Below are positions 36,401 to 44,536 of a stretch of 64,000 bases of DNA, one piece after another. The stretch covers positions 62,001 to 126,000 of the forward strand of contig CADAPM010000005.1 in the NCBI GenBank assembly GCA_902789795.1, in the 5' to 3' direction. The stretch is from an uncultured Eubacteriales bacterium. GTDB taxonomy: Bacteria; Bacillota; Clostridia; Christensenellales; Aristaeellaceae. The translations under genes were made by a program, and so were the position numbers. Every line of letters starts with the position of its first letter. Position 1 is the stretch's first letter. The notes under the pieces are model-generated. The model had not been told where the DNA came from and made no database searches. It saw only the letters and a program-made list of their open reading frames with translations.

Positions 36401-37301
36401 CAGGCGCGGGCGTGGCGGGTGCCTGATAAGTATAGAAGAAAATGATCTCCATGGGCTCGCCCGTCATATTCGTGGTGATCTGCTGCACGGACTCGCTGGT
36501 CGGGACATAGTTTTCCTTCAGGTCCACAGGAGAAGCATAGATCTCCTGCACGGCCCCGCCGGGGCACATAACTTCGGTATCCGACGCCACCGGCACGCCG
36601 CCGACGTCGCGGTAATGCACCGTCACTTTGACCTGAGGCGGCGGGGGCGTCGGCGTCGGACGCACATAGACGAACACCGTCTCAACGGTATCCGGTGAAT
36701 CCTCCGCGATATCCACATAAACCAGCGAATCGCCGGTCGGGATCCAATCCCCCTCCAGCGTCTTCGCATATACCGGCACGGACGAACCGCGCAGGCCCAT
36801 ATAGCTGTCGTCCTCGGCGATCGGCGTGCCGTCCGCCGTCTGGTAGTGCACGATCACATTGACCATCGAGGCCGGGGCGGCCGTCGGCTCTTCCATAGGA
36901 ACAGGAGTTTCCGCCACGGGCTCCGCAGCCGCAGGCTCCAGATAGACGTGCAGGACGGCGAAAGCGCCTTCCCCCGCGTCCCACGCAAAATCAAACTGTG
37001 TATCGCTGACGGGCGTGATCTCGCACTCGATCAACAGCCGTTCCACCGCGCCGGTCTCTTCCGAAAGCACGGTCTGGTAGATCGTCAGCGGGGGCAGAGC
37101 ATCCGCCGTCAGAGAAACAGAGAACTGGCCCTCTTCGATTTTCTCGGCATAGACCGCCTGTTCGAGGCCCGTTCCGTCCGTCCAGACGGCCATGATCTGC
37201 CCGGGCATCCACTCCGCTTCCGCAGCAAAAGCCGCCCCTGCCGTCATAAAGGGCAGGAGCAAGCACAGAAGCAGTATCCGGGAAATGATTCTCTTAATCA
37301 A
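33420..37301 (-). CDS. large surface protein with MucBP-like and SH3 repeats
   Basis: 1293 residues from a TTG start, six bases after TGGAGG and overlapping the upstream stop by eight bases. Signal peptide to about 27. Then five MucBP-like repeats of about 70 residues (roughly 130-525) with V-x-V-x-Y-x-D/T-x-DG starts. Five bacterial SH3 modules (roughly 540-1030) carry VNLRSSPS, WFRAAPNGKK and ANLRSEAS. Linkers are Pro/Thr-rich (PTPTPTLAPLTPTP). A membrane helix (ILIGAGVLAVGGGALFAW) is followed by a basic stretch and a roughly 130-residue disordered cytoplasmic tail. It likely binds wall or mucin-like glycans, and the tail may signal inside. Confidence 0.87.
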   Translation of the reverse strand: MIKRIISRILLLCLLLPFMTAGAAFAAEAEWMPGQIMAVWTDGTGLEQAVYAEKIEEGQFSVSLTADALPPLTIYQTVLSEETGAVERLLIECEITPVSDTQFDFAWDAGEGAFAVLHVYLEPAAAEPVAETPVPMEEPTAAPASMVNVIVHYQTADGTPIAEDDSYMGLRGSSVPVYAKTLEGDWIPTGDSLVYVDIAEDSPDTVETVFVYVRPTPTPPPPQVKVTVHYRDVGGVPVASDTEVMCPGGAVQEIYASPVDLKENYVPTSESVQQITTNMTGEPMEIIFFYTYQAPATPAPALVSVRYVDTDGRDVAQEGWLSGAPGQEMTVYCAPEQLQDYYVLDDDEVKQVTLPASGESVSVTFRYRLEIPQTAAPTATPEPEATATPQPARAVGFVQVSYVYQGDSSLDYSEPITVYEGTTVLSGADGIRTGYRLISAEQVTVTLDADGRAEPNQITFIYAPEGNAVTMPELIVQYFAEDGTQIATSTITTLDFGKNTIYASPVDLQEGYEQLTPSLTVNVDDQGHADADLVTFYYRKTKAEDEPKDSYQVIPATGYARSKNDSVNLRSSPSTANDSNIIGKISKTDIIEIKGTATAGGKWYYVSVNERQGYVSASVVNELSDADVQVLLGTKDDENSFGDSGYVERWAQTNKKVWFRAAPNGKKLQELRKNVRVFVDEITDEDGTLWCKVRFNGKEGYIMSEFVDIYSAAESQNLQLSLPTAVPTHTAPATRVPTSTPTAFIPTPTPTLAPLTPTPFMTATPLPYTGYAITNTRAVVRGGLSNDNPALATLNGETLVMVQGQTYINGVCWDSVRVVSSGVTGFVEDDRLFHVSNEAAQDYLETLATATPMPTPENTPLPFTGYAVILMDGAPMRQQMNSNAQYIAVLYQGDVVSVLRQSTAEDGASWCLIQNGMYLGYVRRDMLRQMTDMEIVAYLEANHSRPTPTPVVTATPRAQSAMASCWGIIKPDRANLRSEASLTSGTSLRLMSRNEFVQVQGSFLGEDQQVWDQVMYNGLVGYIRADYVQILTQGELTSVVTSEEFKSANTTETTVTGADSIQSYETYLVNQWTNPSLTASFEPFNPYVTPAAVASVTTPTPTTAVTMPPTPQPTIITNLDRTPQPNATGGINFGAILIGAGVLAVGGGALFAWQAYRGKKRRQAMQRAQAIRRRQQHTETETDNERRPRTYRRDAPAGYDLESFAKPAPTGARGPGDEGEYVPPVTKTAAARETDDGTRPFRRPDMPVKAPAVTNEEAETPAAQERPAAGPTPMPGTTRRRRTDRNHYDEDGF

Positions 37302-38694
37302 TGTTATCCTCCACAATATCACCGGCACGGAACCGGAGGACGAATTCCTCCGGCAGCCAGCCTGAAATACCTTCCGCCGTCACGGCTTCGAGCCAGCCGT
37401 TTTCTGCTTCGGAGCAGGTCAGGAGTTCGCCCTCATGGACCCGCGCGGCGGCAGCCGACGCATAATCGGCCTCGGTATACAGCACGGCTTCGCGCACCGT
37501 CACTTCGCACCGGGTGCCATACAGCACATCCTGAGACGCGGCGGAGGCTGTGATCTCGGCCATTCCGTCGCCGCTCCCGGTCAGAGCGACCCGCCAGATA
37601 TCCCCGCTGGACACATAACCCAGCTGTTCACCCACGGACACCAGGGAATACTTGCCCGCAGGCGTCTCAATATCCGCGTACACGGTCAGCTCCGTGCCCT
37701 CGTCGAGCGTGCCGACGACGGAAGCATCCGGCGCGGGGAACACATAAAGGGCCGTCGCCGATGCGGTATTCCCCTGGCAGGGCAGGGTAAGATCCGTTTC
37801 TTCACCCGCCAGAAGCGCCGCGGCTTCCACGTCATTCAGCTCTTTCATCTGGCTGTCGTGCACAAAGCCGACGGTGCCGGTCGCAAACCTGTAGATCAGG
37901 TCGAATTTCTTGCCGTCCGCGGTGACCTGGGTCAGCACCATCAGCAGCTCGTCCACGGGCGCTGCCTCCAGGATCGCGTCCTTGGGCGTCCCCACGGTGG
38001 TGCGGATGTTGGCCTTGTACGCCGTTTTTACGAAGCGGACGCCGTCCGCCTCCTGCTCTGAGAGGAAATAGGCCTTGAAGGCCTTATCCGTATCGGTCGT
38101 CATGATCCTGACGTTGTCTTTTGCCATGAAGAACGTTTCACCGGCGACGCGGATGCAGGCATACTCCCGGTTGGCGGGCTGGCAGGTATACAGCACGAAT
38201 ACTTCCGTATCGGCCGCCAGCTCTCCGGCTACTTCAGCCGTGCTCATGGGCTCGGTCAGCAGCGCGGCCGTCCGGGTCACGCGCCCCCACTTGCCCTGCG
38301 CGCGCATCGCGCGGTAGCTCGGCTCCGCTTGAGGCGCATAAGCGGCATGGCTCGCATACAGGCGGATCCTGCCGCTTTCGTCCGCGCTTTCGATCACGAT
38401 ATATCCGGCATCTGTCGTGACAGCCCCCGCGTCCGGCAGAGACAGAGCGGTCCCGTCGGCGGGCGTAAAGGCGGAATCTTCCTGACCGGCCAGCCGCAGC
38501 ACGAGCCCGTCAAAGCCGCTTCCTTCGGGCAGCCGGGCCCACCATGCCGTTTCGTCATCTATCGTGAAGGACGTCATTTGGGCGGCCTGACCGTTGGCGT
38601 CAACGATCTCCACCTGCTGTCCTTCAGCGGCCGCGCCTGCCGCGGCCATCAGACCCGCCGCGGCCAGCGCGGCTATCCTGCGTAACATGCTCAT
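37294..38694 (-). CDS. secreted SH3-domain protein
   Basis: 466 residues with a signal peptide (MLRRIAALAAAGLMAAAGAAAEG). The ATG at 38694 has GGGAG ten bases upstream; longer frames have no support. SH3-like units are visible at GKWGRVTRTAALLTEPMSTAEVAGELAADTEVFVLYTCQP, AALYVFPAPDASVVGTLDEGTELTVYAD and VREAVLYTEADYASAAAARVHEGELLTCSE, each ending with an aromatic. There is no catalytic motif. It overlaps and is coupled to the big SH3 protein, and together they make an envelope module. Its promoter at 38729-38757 is probably the head of a long run towards ftsH. Confidence 0.8.
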   Translation of the reverse strand: MSMLRRIAALAAAGLMAAAGAAAEGQQVEIVDANGQAAQMTSFTIDDETAWWARLPEGSGFDGLVLRLAGQEDSAFTPADGTALSLPDAGAVTTDAGYIVIESADESGRIRLYASHAAYAPQAEPSYRAMRAQGKWGRVTRTAALLTEPMSTAEVAGELAADTEVFVLYTCQPANREYACIRVAGETFFMAKDNVRIMTTDTDKAFKAYFLSEQEADGVRFVKTAYKANIRTTVGTPKDAILEAAPVDELLMVLTQVTADGKKFDLIYRFATGTVGFVHDSQMKELNDVEAAALLAGEETDLTLPCQGNTASATALYVFPAPDASVVGTLDEGTELTVYADIETPAGKYSLVSVGEQLGYVSSGDIWRVALTGSGDGMAEITASAASQDVLYGTRCEVTVREAVLYTEADYASAAAARVHEGELLTCSEAENGWLEAVTAEGISGWLPEEFVLRFRAGDIVEDNID

Positions 38695-38728
38695 ACATGA
38701 ATCACTCCCATTGAAATGAATCATGTCA

Positions 38729-38757
38729 ATTCTATTACGAAAACCACATTTCGTCAA
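38729..38757 (-). promoter_or_regulatory. strong promoter of the SH3/CHAP/ftsH cluster
   Basis: Minus strand TTGACG, 17 bases, TAGAAT, about 35 bases before the SH3 gene start. Divergent from the promoter at 38872. Confidence 0.75.
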
Positions 38758-38765
38758 TAAAGATG

Positions 38766-38779
38766 AAAAAACGTTTACA
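38766..38779. promoter_or_regulatory. cre-like sequence (possible CcpA site)
   Basis: Minus strand TGTAAACGTTTTTT fits the catabolite-responsive element pattern TGWAANCGNTNWCA at all but the last two positions. It lies upstream of both divergent promoters; the match is imperfect. Confidence 0.3.
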
Positions 38780-38871
38780 GTCTCCATGACATTTGTGATT
38801 TACTGTGTTGATATTGTCACTTTAATTTGTAAGAAACGGTGATTAATCATCCACAAAAATCATTATTTGTA

Positions 38872-38900
38872 TTGACATTCTTATGGCTTTTTGGTATATT
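38872..38900 (+). promoter_or_regulatory. strong promoter of the AT-rich cassette
   Basis: TTGACA, 17 bases, TATATT. The leader to the binding-protein ATG is about 100 bases, AT-rich. The 306-base gap between 38699 and 39005 holds this, the divergent promoter and the cre-like site, but no gene. Confidence 0.8.
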
Positions 38901-39005
38901 GATTACAGTTATTAGTAAGATGCGTAAAATCAGTGAAGTTCTATTGTGTTGTATAGTGGTTTCTTGCTAAAGAAACTCATTATAAAAAAGAAAGGAGACA
39001 TCCAC

Positions 39006-40088
39006 ATGAAGAAACTCGTTGCTCTAATCCTGGTCCTCGCGCTCTCTGTTCCCTTCTTTGCGTTAGCTGATGATGCAGTTGATTTCGACTCAATGACTTT
39101 TGATGAACTACTTGCCGGTGCAGGCGGATATATGCAAACCGCCGGTCTTCCGGACTACTGGACCGACTGGGGCCATAGCTTCGAGGTTATCAAAGAAAAA
39201 TATGGCATCGAACGCAACGTTGACCCCGACCTTTCTTCTTCCGACGAAATTGCTCTATTCCTCGCCGAAAAAGACGATCCCACCATGGACGTTGGTGACA
39301 TCGGCTTTGCCTTTACTGTAACTGCAGTAGAAAAAGACTGCCTGCAGCCATACACCGTTGATGTATGGGATCAGATCCCGGATTGGGCCAAAGATCCAAA
39401 CCATCTTTGGGCTGTTTCTTACACCGGCACCTCTGCTTTCATCTTTAATGATGCTGCAATCGACGAAGAACTGCCCACCACTTGGGCTGGCATCCTTGAC
39501 GCCAAATTCCCCGTCAGCTTTGGCAATGTAACCACAGCAGCTAATGCTCAACAGTGCCTTGTGGCTCTGAACTTTGCCATGGGTGGTGACTGGGATAACG
39601 TACAGCCCGCTATCGACTTCTGCAAGAAGCTTCTTGAACAGGGCCGTCTGCAGCGTAACGAAGCTACCCAAACCGACTTTGAAACTGGCGAGTGTGTTGC
39701 CTGCCTCTGCCGTCTGGATTTCACTGGTACCCTTTGGGGCGCTCAGTTCAACGGCAAGATGGATGGTCTGCATTATACCACCATTATCCCGCAGGACGGC
39801 GCTGTAACGACCGGATATGCACTGGTACTCAACAAGTGGGCGCCTCATCCCTATGATGCCCGTGTGGTGCTGAACTACCTGTTCAGTGATGAAGGCCAGA
39901 TTGACCGCGCCCGTGGCGGTGCCCGCCCCATCCGCGCTGAGTATATTGATATTCCCGAAGACTGCCCGGTTCTTGGCAATGAATGGTATACCAACACCAT
40001 CTCTGCTGATAACGCTGAGATCCTGAACAAAACCTGCAGACTGATTGCCGACGCCTGGGAAGAGGAAATTGCTCCGTTCATGGAGTAA
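39006..40088 (+). CDS. periplasmic-type binding protein of an iron/polyamine-like ABC importer
   Basis: 360 residues. Signal peptide MKKLVALILVLALSVPFFALA, again without a lipobox cysteine. The mature part resembles the PotD/AfuA/FbpA group: DVGDIGFAFTVTAVEK, DPNHLWAVSYTGTSAFIFND, LPTTWAGILDAKF, ALVLNKWAPHPYDARVVLNYLFSDEGQ and a final AWEEEIAPFME. These proteins bind spermidine, Fe(III), thiamine or phosphonates such as 2-aminoethylphosphonate; the residues here do not decide. AAAGGAGACATCCAC before the ATG fixes the start. Codon use is more AT-rich than the neighbours to the left. Confidence 0.88.
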   Translation: MKKLVALILVLALSVPFFALADDAVDFDSMTFDELLAGAGGYMQTAGLPDYWTDWGHSFEVIKEKYGIERNVDPDLSSSDEIALFLAEKDDPTMDVGDIGFAFTVTAVEKDCLQPYTVDVWDQIPDWAKDPNHLWAVSYTGTSAFIFNDAAIDEELPTTWAGILDAKFPVSFGNVTTAANAQQCLVALNFAMGGDWDNVQPAIDFCKKLLEQGRLQRNEATQTDFETGECVACLCRLDFTGTLWGAQFNGKMDGLHYTTIIPQDGAVTTGYALVLNKWAPHPYDARVVLNYLFSDEGQIDRARGGARPIRAEYIDIPEDCPVLGNEWYTNTISADNAEILNKTCRLIADAWEEEIAPFME

Positions 40089-40110
40089 CGCTCTAAGTCT
40101 GACATGTTCC

Positions 40111-40151
40111 GGAGGGGGAGGAAAGATCTCCCCCTCCATTCTCAGTTTTTT
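40111..40151 (+). terminator. attenuator-like hairpin after the binding protein
   Basis: GGAGGGGGAG and CTCCCCCTCC pair around GAAAGAT, and a T6 run follows after eight bases. This would cut down transcription past the binding-protein gene, as is common in ABC operons, or protect its mRNA. Confidence 0.6.
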
Positions 40152-40183
40152 GTCCCCAAATCTATACAAGGGGGTATGCTTTA

Positions 40184-41050
40184 GTGAGAACGATCAAAAA
40201 AATAACACACAGAATACTCCAACTCGCACCGACACTCCCTTTTTTCATCCTGGCAGTATGCTTTCTTGTTCTACCATTTATCAGTATGGTGAGCCGTAGT
40301 CTCACGGATGAAAACACAGGCGCTTTCACTTTCAATAATTATACGCTTTGTTTTACCAAAAACGTATATAAAGTAACGATTACCAACAGTTTGCGTATTT
40401 CATTTATCGCCACATTTGTCGCAATGATAGTAGCATTTTTTGTTGCTATGGCGATTTACAGCACCGGATTACGGACTCGCAAATGGTTTATGCCAGTTAT
40501 GCACATGTCCCAGAATTTTGCCGGCTTTCCACTTTCCTTTGCGTTTATTTTGATGGTCGGCAAGCAGGGCTTCATACGACTTTCATTGGAAGCTGCCAAT
40601 ATTGGCATTCTGAAAAACTATAATCTGATGACTTACACCGGCGTCATTCCTGTGTATGTCTGGTTCGGCATTCCGTTGGGTGCACTGCTTCTTCTCCCCG
40701 GATTTGAAGCCGTAAAAAACGAATGGAAAGAAGCGTCTAAGTTACTCGGATGTTCCAATGTCGGATTTTGGTTTAGAATTGGAATTCCAAATCTAATGCC
40801 TACGCTACTGGGTACTCTGAGTATTGTATTCGCCGATTCGATCACCACATATACTACATCCTATATTCTTTTCGGCGGTACAGCACTTCTGTTACCCATT
40901 AAAATTGCCAACATGTTCTCAGGAGACTTAAAGGCTTCTGAAGAAGTCGGCTGCGCTCTTTCAGTCATCCTGATCCTTATAATCCTGCTGGTAATGATTA
41001 TTTGCAACATCGGCAAAAGAATCAGCGCGAAAAGAGGTGTTACCGCTTGA
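40184..41050 (+). CDS. ABC importer permease 1 (PotB/AfuB type)
   Basis: 288 residues, six membrane helices, GTG start (AAGGGGG nine bases upstream). The EAA-like loop EASKLLGCSNVGFWFRIGIPNLMPTLLG marks a type-I importer permease. The proline/isoleucine-rich N-terminal helix ILQLAPTLPFFILAVCFLVLPFISMV and the PVYVWFGIPLGALLLLP pair resemble the PotB/CysT group. It follows the binding protein through an attenuator and overlaps the next gene by four bases. Confidence 0.9.
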   Translation: MRTIKKITHRILQLAPTLPFFILAVCFLVLPFISMVSRSLTDENTGAFTFNNYTLCFTKNVYKVTITNSLRISFIATFVAMIVAFFVAMAIYSTGLRTRKWFMPVMHMSQNFAGFPLSFAFILMVGKQGFIRLSLEAANIGILKNYNLMTYTGVIPVYVWFGIPLGALLLLPGFEAVKNEWKEASKLLGCSNVGFWFRIGIPNLMPTLLGTLSIVFADSITTYTTSYILFGGTALLLPIKIANMFSGDLKASEEVGCALSVILILIILLVMIICNIGKRISAKRGVTA

Positions 41051-41850
41051 AAAAGAGTAATGCACTCCATTATGTCGTGCTTATCGTGGCGACGATCATC
41101 TTCATCGCTCCGCTGTTGTTCGTGCTGATATACAGTTTCTCCAACGGCTGGATGAATCTGCTGCCAAATGAGTTTCCTAATACTCAGTTTTGGCACGAGC
41201 TGTTTTTCGAATCAGAAACCTTCTGGGAAAACGTCGGGCGAAGCATTATTCTGTGTATCGTTCCAATCATTATCAGCCTGTTGTGCATGATTCTTGCCAT
41301 GTACACGATTGTCATGCATTTTCCACAGCTCGATGGCATTGTTCAAACAATCTCTATGCTCCCCTACACCTTGCGAGGCGTTGTGCTTGCTATTTCCATC
41401 CTGACGCTTTATGCAGGCAAGGGCACCATCTTTTCGGATCGCATCGTAATGCTATTCTGCGTATATGCAGTTATCATACTCCCCTTTGTATACAGAGGTT
41501 TGCGTAATAATCTGTATGCAATCAATACAAAACAGATCGTAGAAGCAGCTGAGCTATTAGGAGCGAGCGGCCTTTACACATTCTTCCGAATCATTGTCCC
41601 TAATATGCTGACTGGTATAGCTGTTTCCGCTCTGCTTTCCTTCGGCGCAATCTTCACAGACTATTCCATCGTTAAGCTCATAGGTGGCAATCGTTTTGAA
41701 ACGGCCCAAACATTCTTGTATTACCAGCAAAAATCAGGGTATGGTCCAAAGACTGCCTCCTATATTATCATGGTGTTCATTATAATCTTCAGCATAGCCA
41801 TAATATCCTACCAGCTGCAGAAACGAAATGACAAGGATCAATCCAAATAA
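41047..41850 (+). CDS. ABC importer permease 2 (PotC/AfuB type)
   Basis: 267 residues from a TTG start that overlaps the previous stop (TTGA). GAGGTG lies about seven bases upstream. Six membrane helices; the EAA loop is VEAAELLGASGLYTFFRIIVPNMLTG. The sequence YTIVMHFPQLDGIVQTISMLPYTLRGVVLAIS is typical of PotC-like permeases. Two separate permease genes agree with the phosphonate/polyamine/iron branch of importers. An upstream ATG in another start region has no ribosome binding site, so TTG is preferred. Confidence 0.9.
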   Translation: MKKSNALHYVVLIVATIIFIAPLLFVLIYSFSNGWMNLLPNEFPNTQFWHELFFESETFWENVGRSIILCIVPIIISLLCMILAMYTIVMHFPQLDGIVQTISMLPYTLRGVVLAISILTLYAGKGTIFSDRIVMLFCVYAVIILPFVYRGLRNNLYAINTKQIVEAAELLGASGLYTFFRIIVPNMLTGIAVSALLSFGAIFTDYSIVKLIGGNRFETAQTFLYYQQKSGYGPKTASYIIMVFIIIFSIAIISYQLQKRNDKDQSK

Positions 41851-41865
41851 TTAAAGGAGCTTATC

Positions 41866-42879
41866 ATGGCGTACATTCATTTTGAAAAAGTTAATAAGTT
41901 TTTCGGTACAAACCATGTACTGAAAGATATCTCACTGGACATTGAACAGGGCCAGTTAGTATCTTTTCTCGGTCCTTCTGGATGTGGCAAATCCACATTG
42001 CTTCGCTGCCTTTCTGGCCTTGAAAGCGTTACAAGTGGACAGATCTTCCTTGATGGTAGAGACGTGACCGATGTTGACCCACGCCGCCGCGGATGTAGCA
42101 TGGTGTTCCAGCAGTACAGTCTGTTCCCAAATCTAACCGTGCGTCAAAATGTAGCATTTGGTCTAAAAATGCAGAAGGTTCCGAAGCATGAGATTGACGC
42201 TAAAGTCACTGAAATGCTCCAAATGGTCGGCCTGTCTGAAAAAACCAACCAGTATCCCCGTGCACTTTCCGGCGGTCAGCAGCAGCGTGTCGCCCTCGCC
42301 CGCGCGCTTGTAGTACGTCCCAAGGTTTTGTTGTTGGATGAACCTCTGAGCGCCATTGATGCGCTTCTGCGCAAAAACCTCCAAATCGAAATTCGCAAGC
42401 TGCAGAAAGACTTGGGGATCACCACTCTTTTCGTCACCCACGATCAAGATGAAGCCATGGTCATGTCTGATAACATTTTCCTGTTTAATACCGGATCGAT
42501 AGAACAGACAGGCTCCCCCATTGAAATGTATACCAAACCCGCGTCCAGATATGCCGCCTCATTTATTGGCCATTATAATATCATCGAACGTGATTCATTC
42601 AACGCTAAAACCAGGTTGGGCCTCACTTGCCAAACTATCGCCATACGTCCCGAGATTATGGATATCACAGCCGAGCCGCCCAAAGATACAGACGGACTGA
42701 TCGTGATGAAGGGAAAAGTGAATACATCTATTCCTCACGGTAACATCATCCGCTTTACAGTCGATATGGGAGATTTCAATCTGGATGTTGATATCCTCTT
42801 TGATGCTACAAAGACTTTTGCGACTGGCGATACAGTATATGTATCCGTGCGGGAAATGGATATATTAAGAATTGATTGA
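41866..42879 (+). CDS. ABC importer ATPase (PotA/FbpC type)
   Basis: 337 residues. Walker A GPSGCGKST, Q-loop FQQYSLFPNLTV, signature LSGGQQQRVALARAL, Walker B VLLLDEPLSAIDALL and switch FVTHDQDEAM; the C-terminal part from about 240 is a TOBE-like domain (TSIPHGNIIRFTVDMGDFNLDVDILFD). PotA-type ATPases serve polyamine, iron, sulfate and phosphonate importers, which agrees with the two permeases and the binding protein before it. AAAGGAGCTTATC precedes the ATG. Confidence 0.94.
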   Translation: MAYIHFEKVNKFFGTNHVLKDISLDIEQGQLVSFLGPSGCGKSTLLRCLSGLESVTSGQIFLDGRDVTDVDPRRRGCSMVFQQYSLFPNLTVRQNVAFGLKMQKVPKHEIDAKVTEMLQMVGLSEKTNQYPRALSGGQQQRVALARALVVRPKVLLLDEPLSAIDALLRKNLQIEIRKLQKDLGITTLFVTHDQDEAMVMSDNIFLFNTGSIEQTGSPIEMYTKPASRYAASFIGHYNIIERDSFNAKTRLGLTCQTIAIRPEIMDITAEPPKDTDGLIVMKGKVNTSIPHGNIIRFTVDMGDFNLDVDILFDATKTFATGDTVYVSVREMDILRID

Positions 42880-42894
42880 TCATCTTTTTCAAAT

Positions 42895-42923
42895 GCGATC
42901 CTGAGCAACCGGGACCGCTTTTT
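42895..42923 (+). terminator. possible terminator or attenuator before the SGNH gene
   Basis: GCGATCC and GGACCGC pair with one mismatch around an 11-base loop and are followed by TTTTTG. Read-through would carry on into the esterase and phosphodiesterase genes. Confidence 0.4.
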
Positions 42924-42967
42924 GTCGCGATTGCCCTACTGCTAATCACATTTTATGGAGGGATGAC

Positions 42968-43597
42968 ATGAAAACCATTCTGTGCTATGGCGATTCAAAT
43001 ACATGGGGTTATATCCCAGCTTCTGCCGAAGAACGGTATCCACGAGATATCCGCTGGACGGGGATTCTGCAGAAAATGCTGGGAGAAGACTATTATGTGA
43101 TCGAGGAGGGACTTAACGGCAGAACAACCTGCTTTGACGACCCCACATGGCCGAACAGAAATGGGTATGCACAATTCTATTCCGCACTAGAAACTCATTT
43201 TCCCATTGATCTTGTCATTTTTATGCTTGGAAGCAATGATGCCAAGCATATATTTCCCGGTAAACCATATGCTTGCGGCAGGGCTCTTGAGCAGTACTAT
43301 AAACAAATCCACGGCGGTGGATACGGTCCGGATAAAAGTGATCCACAATTCCTGGTTATATCTCCTCCATTGATCAAATCATGCGTTGTCAGTGATTCCT
43401 TTGACTCAATCACCAGCGTAAAGTTTGTCAAACAACTGAGCAGCGTATATAAGCGCTATACTGATATGCTGGGAATCCATTATATGGATGCCGCTCCTCT
43501 TGTTGAAGCGGACGAAGCTGACGGCCTTCACTTGAATCCTCAGGGGCATTCAGTACTTGCCAACGCTATATGCAAAGAAGTGCAGAGAATACTGTAA
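42968..43597 (+). CDS. SGNH-family hydrolase (esterase)
   Basis: 209 residues, no signal peptide, so cytoplasmic. Block I CYGDSNTWGY (nucleophile Ser 10), block II GLNGRTT (oxyanion Gly), block III MLGSNDAKH (Asn), block V DGLHLNPQGH (Asp and His). It is nearest to the GDSL/SGNH group that includes the arylesterase of Mycobacterium smegmatis and multifunctional TesA-like enzymes. The substrate is an ester or thioester that cannot be read here; being in the importer cassette it may act on the imported compound. TATGGAGGGATGAC precedes the ATG. Confidence 0.88.
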   Translation: MKTILCYGDSNTWGYIPASAEERYPRDIRWTGILQKMLGEDYYVIEEGLNGRTTCFDDPTWPNRNGYAQFYSALETHFPIDLVIFMLGSNDAKHIFPGKPYACGRALEQYYKQIHGGGYGPDKSDPQFLVISPPLIKSCVVSDSFDSITSVKFVKQLSSVYKRYTDMLGIHYMDAAPLVEADEADGLHLNPQGHSVLANAICKEVQRIL

Positions 43598-43657
43598 GTT
43601 ATATAGTATCATTGACTACACGACATTCTTGTAAAGGAGCAGTTCGAGAACAGTATT

Positions 43658-44491
43658 ATGGGAAAACTTATATTCATCCTGGTAGACGCATTGGGTTTCG
43701 ACGTTGCCACAAAACACTTTGGTTTTCTCGAACATATGGCAGAAACAGGACAAGCGGCGAAATATCGTTTGTATGGTGAACTACCGTCTCTTTCCCGACC
43801 CATGTATGAAACATTACTAACGGGTCTGCCCGTATGGCAGCACGGCATTACTGCTAATGAGGTTTGCCGCAAAAGCCGAGTTGAAAACATATTTTCCATG
43901 ACCCGTAAAGCATCACTGACTAATGCCTGTGCAGGTTACAGTTGGCTATTAGAGCTTTATGGCGATCGTTCTCTCCCTTTTGATCTATACCGTGACCGCT
44001 ACTGCTTGGATGGCAGCGGTGATATTATGCACGGCATATTCTATTGCTCAGATGATTATCCCGATTCTCACCTGTATTCAGACGCAGAATTCTTACGCAG
44101 ACAATACAAACCTGACTTTCTCATGATTCATCCCATGGGCGTGGATTTTGCCGGGCACCGTTTCACTGCATTATCGAAGGAATATGCTATGCAGGCAGCT
44201 CATAGTTGTGTGCAAATCGCAACGCAATGGGAAAACTGGGTGCGGGATGGTTACCAGATTGTTGTAACTGGTGATCACGGAATGGATCATCTTGGCTTGC
44301 ATGAAGGCAACGAACCCATTCAACGCGAAACACCGCTTTATATTATTTCTGATCGAGTCAAGTATGGAGATTTTTCTGGCGGCGAACCAGTGCTGACAAG
44401 CTTGGATGTATGTCCGCTCCTTTGTGCTTTGCTCAATATACCCACCGTGCCAGGCATGATAAAAACAAAAGTCCTCTTCAGAGGTAATTAA
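43658..44491 (+). CDS. alkaline-phosphatase-superfamily enzyme, phosphodiesterase/pyrophosphatase-like
   Basis: 277 residues, no signal peptide. Metal ligands fit the NPP/phosphonoacetate hydrolase group: FILVDALGFD (Asp 10), HPMGVDFAGHRF, VVTGDHGMD. Where NPP enzymes have P-S/T-x-T-F-P-N-H-Y this one reads LPSLSRPMYETLLTG, so the likely nucleophile is Ser 46 in place of Thr, and the transition-state Asn is a Met. It may hydrolyse phosphomonoesters or phosphonates rather than diesters. The ribosome binding site (AAAGGAG) is unusually far (about 19 bases) from the ATG; no better start is in frame. Confidence 0.82.
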   Translation: MGKLIFILVDALGFDVATKHFGFLEHMAETGQAAKYRLYGELPSLSRPMYETLLTGLPVWQHGITANEVCRKSRVENIFSMTRKASLTNACAGYSWLLELYGDRSLPFDLYRDRYCLDGSGDIMHGIFYCSDDYPDSHLYSDAEFLRRQYKPDFLMIHPMGVDFAGHRFTALSKEYAMQAAHSCVQIATQWENWVRDGYQIVVTGDHGMDHLGLHEGNEPIQRETPLYIISDRVKYGDFSGGEPVLTSLDVCPLLCALLNIPTVPGMIKTKVLFRGN

Positions 44492-44536
44492 CAACATATA
44501 ATTGCTTATAATAATAGCCTTTTTCACAAAAACCTC

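Noticed and set aside
33420-37301. Tandem repeats as a possible CRISPR array or satellite
   Set aside because: Repeats are of protein domains (MucBP-like and SH3) with diverged DNA; no identical short direct repeats with regular spacers.
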